A DNA stretch of 10,138 nt from JBFFSQ01 sp041572275 (GTDB lineage Bacteria > Pseudomonadota > Gammaproteobacteria > SZUA-229): contig JBFFSQ010000105.1 in assembly GCA_041572275.1 (NCBI GenBank), positions 1 through 10,138 of the forward strand. Reading direction: 5' to 3'. Position numbers and translations under genes: made by a program. Below, piece by piece: positions 7,479 to 10,138 of this stretch (positions are counted from its first letter, which is position 1; the number at the start of each line of letters is the position of its first letter). The notes beneath the pieces were generated by a model, which saw only the letters and a program-made list of their open reading frames with translations, made no database searches and was not told the origin of the DNA.

Positions 7479-9242
7479 ATGAGTACGACCATTGAAGTTA
7501 AAGTACCTGATATTGGTGATTTCGATGATGTAGAAATCATCGAAATTCTTGTTGCACCTGGTGATGTAGTTAATGTCGAAGATTCATTGATTACCGTTGA
7601 GTCCGATAAAGCCAGTATGGAAATTCCATCAACAGAATCAGGCACAGTTAAATCGATTGCTGTGCAATTAGGTGACCGGGTATCAGAGGGCAGTGTCATT
7701 CTTGAGCTGGACGCTGATGAGTCTGCTGCATCTCCAGCTGCTGGAGAACCCGAGGTAGAGGAAGTCACAACAGAACCTGCCAAAGAAGAGTCAGTTGCAG
7801 CACCTGCGACAGCTAATTTTGAAGGCAATGCTGATATCGAAGCTGAGGTTGTGGTACTGGGTTCTGGACCGGGTGGTTATACCGCAGCATTCCGCGCCGC
7901 AGACCTGGGTAAACAGGTCGTGTTGATTGAAAAGGATAATTATCTGGGTGGTGTTTGCCTGAATGTAGGCTGTATTCCATCCAAAGCTTTATTGCATGTG
8001 GCTGAAGTGGTGAATGAAGCCCGTGAATTTGCCGAGCTGGGTGTTGAATTTAAACAGCCTAAAATTGATATTGATAAATTACGTGCCCATAAGAATAAAG
8101 TCATTGGTAAATTAACCGGTGGTTTAAAAGGCCTGGCCAAACAACGCAAGGTACAGGTGGTAACTGGTTACGGTAAATTCACCTCCTCACATACGATTGA
8201 AGTTGAAGCTGCTGATGGCAGCAAGCAAATTGTTGCCTTTAAAAATTGCATTATTGCAGCAGGTTCATCGGTAACCAAACTGCCTTTTGTACCCTGGGAT
8301 GACGAGCGGGTCTGGGATTCGACTGATGCGCTGGAGATTAACAATATTCCTAAGCGCTTACTGGTTGTCGGTGGCGGTATTATCGGTCTGGAAATGGCAA
8401 CGGTGTATCATGCGCTGGGTGCCCAGGTGACCGTCGTTGAATTGAGCCCGGGTTTAATTCCTGGTGCCGATCGTGATCTGATTCGCCCATTTGAGAAAAT
8501 CCTTAAGAAACGTTACGAAAATATTTTCGTCAATACTAAAGTGACCGAGCTGACACCTTCTAAGAAAGGTATCGTGTGTAAATTTGAAGGCAAGGGTGTG
8601 CCGGAAGAAGATACCTTTGATAACGTACTGGTGGCGATCGGTCGTTCACCTAACGGCAAACTGATCGATGCTGATAAAGCTGGCGTAGTGGTGAATGAGT
8701 ACGGCTTTATTCCAGTGGATAAACAGCAACGCACCAATGTTGATCATATCTTTGCTATTGGTGATGTCGTAGGCCAACCCATGTTGGCACATAAGGCGAC
8801 TCATGAAGCCAAGGTGGCCGCTGAAGTGATTGATGGCCAGCCACGTTATTTCGATGCCCGCACCATTCCTTCGGTGGCTTACACTGAGCCAGAAGTGGCC
8901 TGGTGTGGCCAGACTGAAGATCAGCTGAAAGCGGAAGGCATTGAGTATGAGAAAGGTGTTTTCCCGTGGGCAGCCAGTGGCCGTGCACTGTCTGTCGGTG
9001 CCGAAGCCGGTATGACCAAGGTGTTATACGATAAAAATACGCATCGTATGCTCGGCACAGGCATTTTAGGTAAGAATGCCGGTGAGCTGATTGCAGAAGC
9101 GGCTTTGGCTGTTGAAATGGGTGCTGAGATGGAAGATGTGGGTTTAACGATTCATCCGCATCCGACCCTGTCAGAAACTATTAACTTTGCTACTGAGGTG
9201 GCAGAGGGAACCTGTACGGATATTTATTTACCGAAAAAATAA
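7479..9242 (+). CDS. lpdA: Dihydrolipoamide dehydrogenase (E3) with N-terminal lipoyl domain
   Basis: E3 reoxidises dihydrolipoamide and reduces NAD+. The 587-aa product is about 110 residues longer than E. coli Lpd because of an N-terminal lipoyl domain (about 1-77, K44 in ESDKASMEIP) and an acidic Ala/Pro/Glu linker (about 80-115). The flavoprotein part follows: FAD motif GSGPGG (128-133), redox disulfide C160/C165 in GVCLNVGCIPSK, NAD motif GGGIIGLE (298-305), second FAD motif AIGDVVGQPMLAHKA (GD at 428-429) and the C-terminal dyad H561-E566 in HPHPTLSE. The ATG at 7479 has GGAG 6 nt upstream; a GTG at 7446 in the same frame would precede the conserved start and is disfavoured. It is the last gene of the operon. 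Lipoyl-bearing E3 proteins are known from other Proteobacteria such as Neisseria. Confidence 0.95.
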   Translation: MSTTIEVKVPDIGDFDDVEIIEILVAPGDVVNVEDSLITVESDKASMEIPSTESGTVKSIAVQLGDRVSEGSVILELDADESAASPAAGEPEVEEVTTEPAKEESVAAPATANFEGNADIEAEVVVLGSGPGGYTAAFRAADLGKQVVLIEKDNYLGGVCLNVGCIPSKALLHVAEVVNEAREFAELGVEFKQPKIDIDKLRAHKNKVIGKLTGGLKGLAKQRKVQVVTGYGKFTSSHTIEVEAADGSKQIVAFKNCIIAAGSSVTKLPFVPWDDERVWDSTDALEINNIPKRLLVVGGGIIGLEMATVYHALGAQVTVVELSPGLIPGADRDLIRPFEKILKKRYENIFVNTKVTELTPSKKGIVCKFEGKGVPEEDTFDNVLVAIGRSPNGKLIDADKAGVVVNEYGFIPVDKQQRTNVDHIFAIGDVVGQPMLAHKATHEAKVAAEVIDGQPRYFDARTIPSVAYTEPEVAWCGQTEDQLKAEGIEYEKGVFPWAASGRALSVGAEAGMTKVLYDKNTHRMLGTGILGKNAGELIAEAALAVEMGAEMEDVGLTIHPHPTLSETINFATEVAEGTCTDIYLPKK

Positions 9243-9264
9243 TGTGCAGGTATTTGTGATGGAT

Positions 9265-9294
9265 AAAAGCCCAGTTTTATAACTGGGCTTTTTT
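9265..9294 (+). terminator. Intrinsic terminator of the pyruvate dehydrogenase operon
   Basis: AGCCCAGTT (9268-9276) and AACTGGGCT (9281-9289) form a perfect 9-bp stem with a TTAT loop, followed by a run of T to 9294. Flanking A and T residues extend the stem to 12 bp. It begins 22 nt after the lpdA stop codon and is a textbook Rho-independent terminator. Confidence 0.92.
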
Positions 9295-9432
9295 GTGAGT
9301 GTCATATATGTGTTTAACTGTAGCTGACCGTACCTGGTTTTAGATTTTGGAAATCGGAACTTGAAAAAATATGATAATAAATCATTTTTGGTCATTTAAA
9401 ATTAAAAACTCATAACTGCTCATAAGCCTTGG

Positions 9433-9532
9433 GTTTCGCCAGCTGGCGACATACTTCTTTGTCTACAGCAACAAAGAAGTATGCAAGAAAATGCTGCCCC
9501 AAGACAGTTTGCCCTGCGGGTGCCCTCGCATT
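9433..9532 (+). repeat. Structured repeat, copy A
   Basis: The order is GTTTCGCC; the perfect palindrome TCGCCAGCTGGCGA (9436-9449); immediately next a perfect 13-bp hairpin, CATACTTCTTTGT (9450-9462) with ACAAAGAAGTATG (9471-9483) around the loop CTACAGCA; then CAAGAAAATGCTGCCCCAAG (9484-9503); then a short GCCC/GGG hairpin and TGCCCTCGCATT. The same modules occur in the same order on the opposite strand as copy B. The stem differs between copies but stays fully paired, so its structure appears to be maintained. Confidence 0.8.
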
Positions 9533-9602
9533 GTTTGTACTTTGTATGAAAGAATTATATTTGATTTTATAGTTATACTCTTTTGGCGGGTCGTTTTGAT
9601 TA

Positions 9603-9624
9603 TGAATTACATCCATGTAATTCA
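9603..9624. repeat. 10-bp hairpin centred on CC, followed by CCCT
   Basis: TGAATTACAT (9603-9612), CC, ATGTAATTCA (9615-9624) is a perfect 10-bp inverted repeat with a 2-nt gap, followed by CCCT. Its centre (TCCATG) and tail (ACCCT) match the hairpin at 9696-9721, while the arms differ. Confidence 0.7.
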
Positions 9625-9650
9625 CCCTACGGGCCATACAAAGCATGTTT

Positions 9651-9671
9651 AAATTTGTTCCTGACAAATTT
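9651..9671. repeat. 8-bp hairpin AAATTTGT/ACAAATTT
   Basis: AAATTTGT (9651-9658) and ACAAATTT (9664-9671) pair perfectly around the loop TCCTG. It lies between the two TCCATG-centred hairpins. No T-tract follows. Confidence 0.6.
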
Positions 9672-9695
9672 GATCGCTTTCATGCTCAACAAAAC

Positions 9696-9730
9696 TAAAT
9701 CCGCCTTCCATGGCGGATTTACCCTTTTTT
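9696..9730 (+). repeat. 10-bp hairpin followed by CCC and six T; terminator-like
   Basis: TAAATCCGCC (9696-9705) and GGCGGATTTA (9712-9721) form a perfect 10-bp stem around TTCCAT, followed by CCC and T6 (9725-9730). It could terminate plus-strand transcription, although the three C residues separate stem and T-tract. It shares centre and tail with the hairpin at 9603-9624, so it may be a copy of the same repeat. Confidence 0.6.
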
Positions 9731-9778
9731 CTACAATGCTCGGCAAACTGTAAAAGGGGACTTAAAAGCACAAGCGAT

Positions 9779-9793
9779 AAAGCCTACGGCTTT
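9779..9793. repeat. Short hairpin AAAGCC/GGCTTT
   Basis: Six perfect base pairs around the triloop TAC. It is short and could arise by chance, but it sits inside the palindrome-rich stretch. Confidence 0.4.
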
Positions 9794-9865
9794 TGATGTT
9801 TGATCCCTATTGAGCAAGCTGAGGAACGAGTAATTTATGTGGGGTGTTCTGCGAGGGTGTCTGAG

Positions 9866-9888
9866 CAAATCACGATGTTTGTGATTTG
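9866..9888. repeat. 8-bp hairpin CAAATCAC/GTGATTTG
   Basis: CAAATCAC (9866-9873) and GTGATTTG (9881-9888) pair perfectly around the 7-nt loop GATGTTT. It lies just inside copy B and has no T-tract. Confidence 0.55.
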
Positions 9889-9917
9889 TGAGTTCCGCAG
9901 CAGCCACATCAATTGCG

Positions 9918-10031
9918 AATGACGAGGGCACCCTCATTGTTTTTTAATGAGGGCTTGCGACTCGGGGCGGCATTCTTTTGGTTACTTTTCTTAGGCTGTA
10001 GTAAGAAAAGTAACTCGCCAGCAGGCGAAAC
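9918..10031 (-). repeat. Structured repeat, copy B (inverted relative to copy A)
   Basis: Read on the minus strand, the order is GTTTCGCC; TCGCCTGCTGGCGA (10028-10015, stem TCGCC/GGCGA); an abutting perfect 13-bp hairpin, GTTACTTTTCTTA with TAAGAAAAGTAAC, around CTACAGCC (plus-strand arms 9981-9993 and 10002-10014); then CAAAAGAATGCCGCCCCGAG; then a larger CCCTCATT/AATGAGGG hairpin (9931-9953) and TGCCCTCGTCATT. Six stem positions differ from copy A and all six remain paired. Confidence 0.8.
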
Positions 10032-10106
10032 AAAAGGTCAAAAAATAAAACAATGATAAGAACCTGAAGAACTGTCAGGTCAATCCATGAATATTACCGT
10101 TTAATA

Positions 10107-10127
10107 AAACTGTAACCAAACTGTAGT
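10107..10127 (+). promoter_or_regulatory. 11-nt-period direct repeat, weak Pho-box-like site
   Basis: AAACTGTA occurs at 10107-10114 and 10118-10125, exactly 11 nt apart. Read as CTGTAAC-CAAA-CTGTAGT (10110-10127), it has Pho-box spacing, with each half-site matching 5 of 7 to CTGTCAT. It would control a gene beyond the right edge. The match is much weaker than the site at 3125-3142. Confidence 0.25.
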
Positions 10128-10138
10128 AAATTACCGGT

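Larger units (their letters stand above)
9295..10138. other. Gene-free, hairpin-rich intergenic region
   Basis: About 840 nt with no convincing coding sequence on either strand. Minus-strand open frames at 9410-9667 and 9731-9937 run straight through the palindromes and have no family features, so I treat them as spurious. From 9433 to 10031 the DNA is dominated by perfect inverted repeats, listed separately. 9295-9432 and 10032-10138 are AT-rich spacer; 9371-9389 holds a weak AT hairpin (ATGAT/ATCAT followed by T residues). The next gene probably lies beyond the right edge. Confidence 0.7.

Noticed and set aside
9364..9389. AT-rich hairpin as a minor terminator
   Set aside because: Only a 5-bp core plus A/T pairs across a mismatch. 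It is expected by chance in AT-rich DNA, and the strong terminator at 9265-9294 already precedes it.
9410..9667. Minus-strand 85-codon open frame
   Set aside because: It reads through copy A and the 9603-9624 palindrome, shows no domain and has no visible ribosome binding site. The open frame is best explained by the repeats.
9731..9937. Minus-strand 68-codon open frame
   Set aside because: It is composed of hairpin sequence running into copy B, with no recognisable family features.
9433..10031. CRISPR array or integron attC sites
   Set aside because: Repeats are inverted, not regularly spaced direct repeats, and no attC core (GTTRRRY/RYYYAAC) pairing was found.

Overview
The window looks like chromosomal DNA of a gammaproteobacterium with moderate GC content. 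The main evidence is a homodimeric-type pyruvate dehydrogenase E1 (887 aa, the same length as E. coli AceE) followed by AceF and a lipoyl-domain-bearing E3. A marine or methylotroph-like lineage such as Methylophaga or its relatives would fit, but that is an impression and not shown by the sequence.

Layout: (a) 1-119 holds the C-terminal tail of a probable membrane protein cut by the left edge (+). (b) 173-1360 is an iron-type alcohol dehydrogenase (+) with two non-canonical residues in the metal/active-site motifs. (c) 1396-3055 on the minus strand is a two-gene unit, converging with (b): a GT4-family glycosyltransferase, then an overlapping PAP2-family phosphatase. A good match to a PhoB box lies 69 nt upstream of the glycosyltransferase start, suggesting a phosphate-starvation response, possibly membrane lipid remodelling. 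(d) 3056-3361 is an AT-rich divergent intergenic region. (e) 3362-9242 is the pyruvate dehydrogenase operon aceE-aceF-lpdA (+), closed by a strong intrinsic terminator at 9265-9294. (f) 9295-10138 has no convincing gene. It is packed with hairpins, including two inverted copies of a structured repeat whose 13-bp stems are both perfect although six base pairs differ, around an almost invariant loop. This is the most unusual part of the window.

Function: AceE decarboxylates pyruvate and reductively acetylates the lipoyl group on AceF. AceF transfers the acetyl group to CoA, and Lpd reoxidises dihydrolipoamide with NAD+. The complex has one lipoyl domain on E2 and one on E3. The glycosyltransferase/PAP2 pair probably acts at the inner membrane on lipid substrates (PAP2 could release diacylglycerol, the glycosyltransferase could glycosylate it), but the substrates are inferred.
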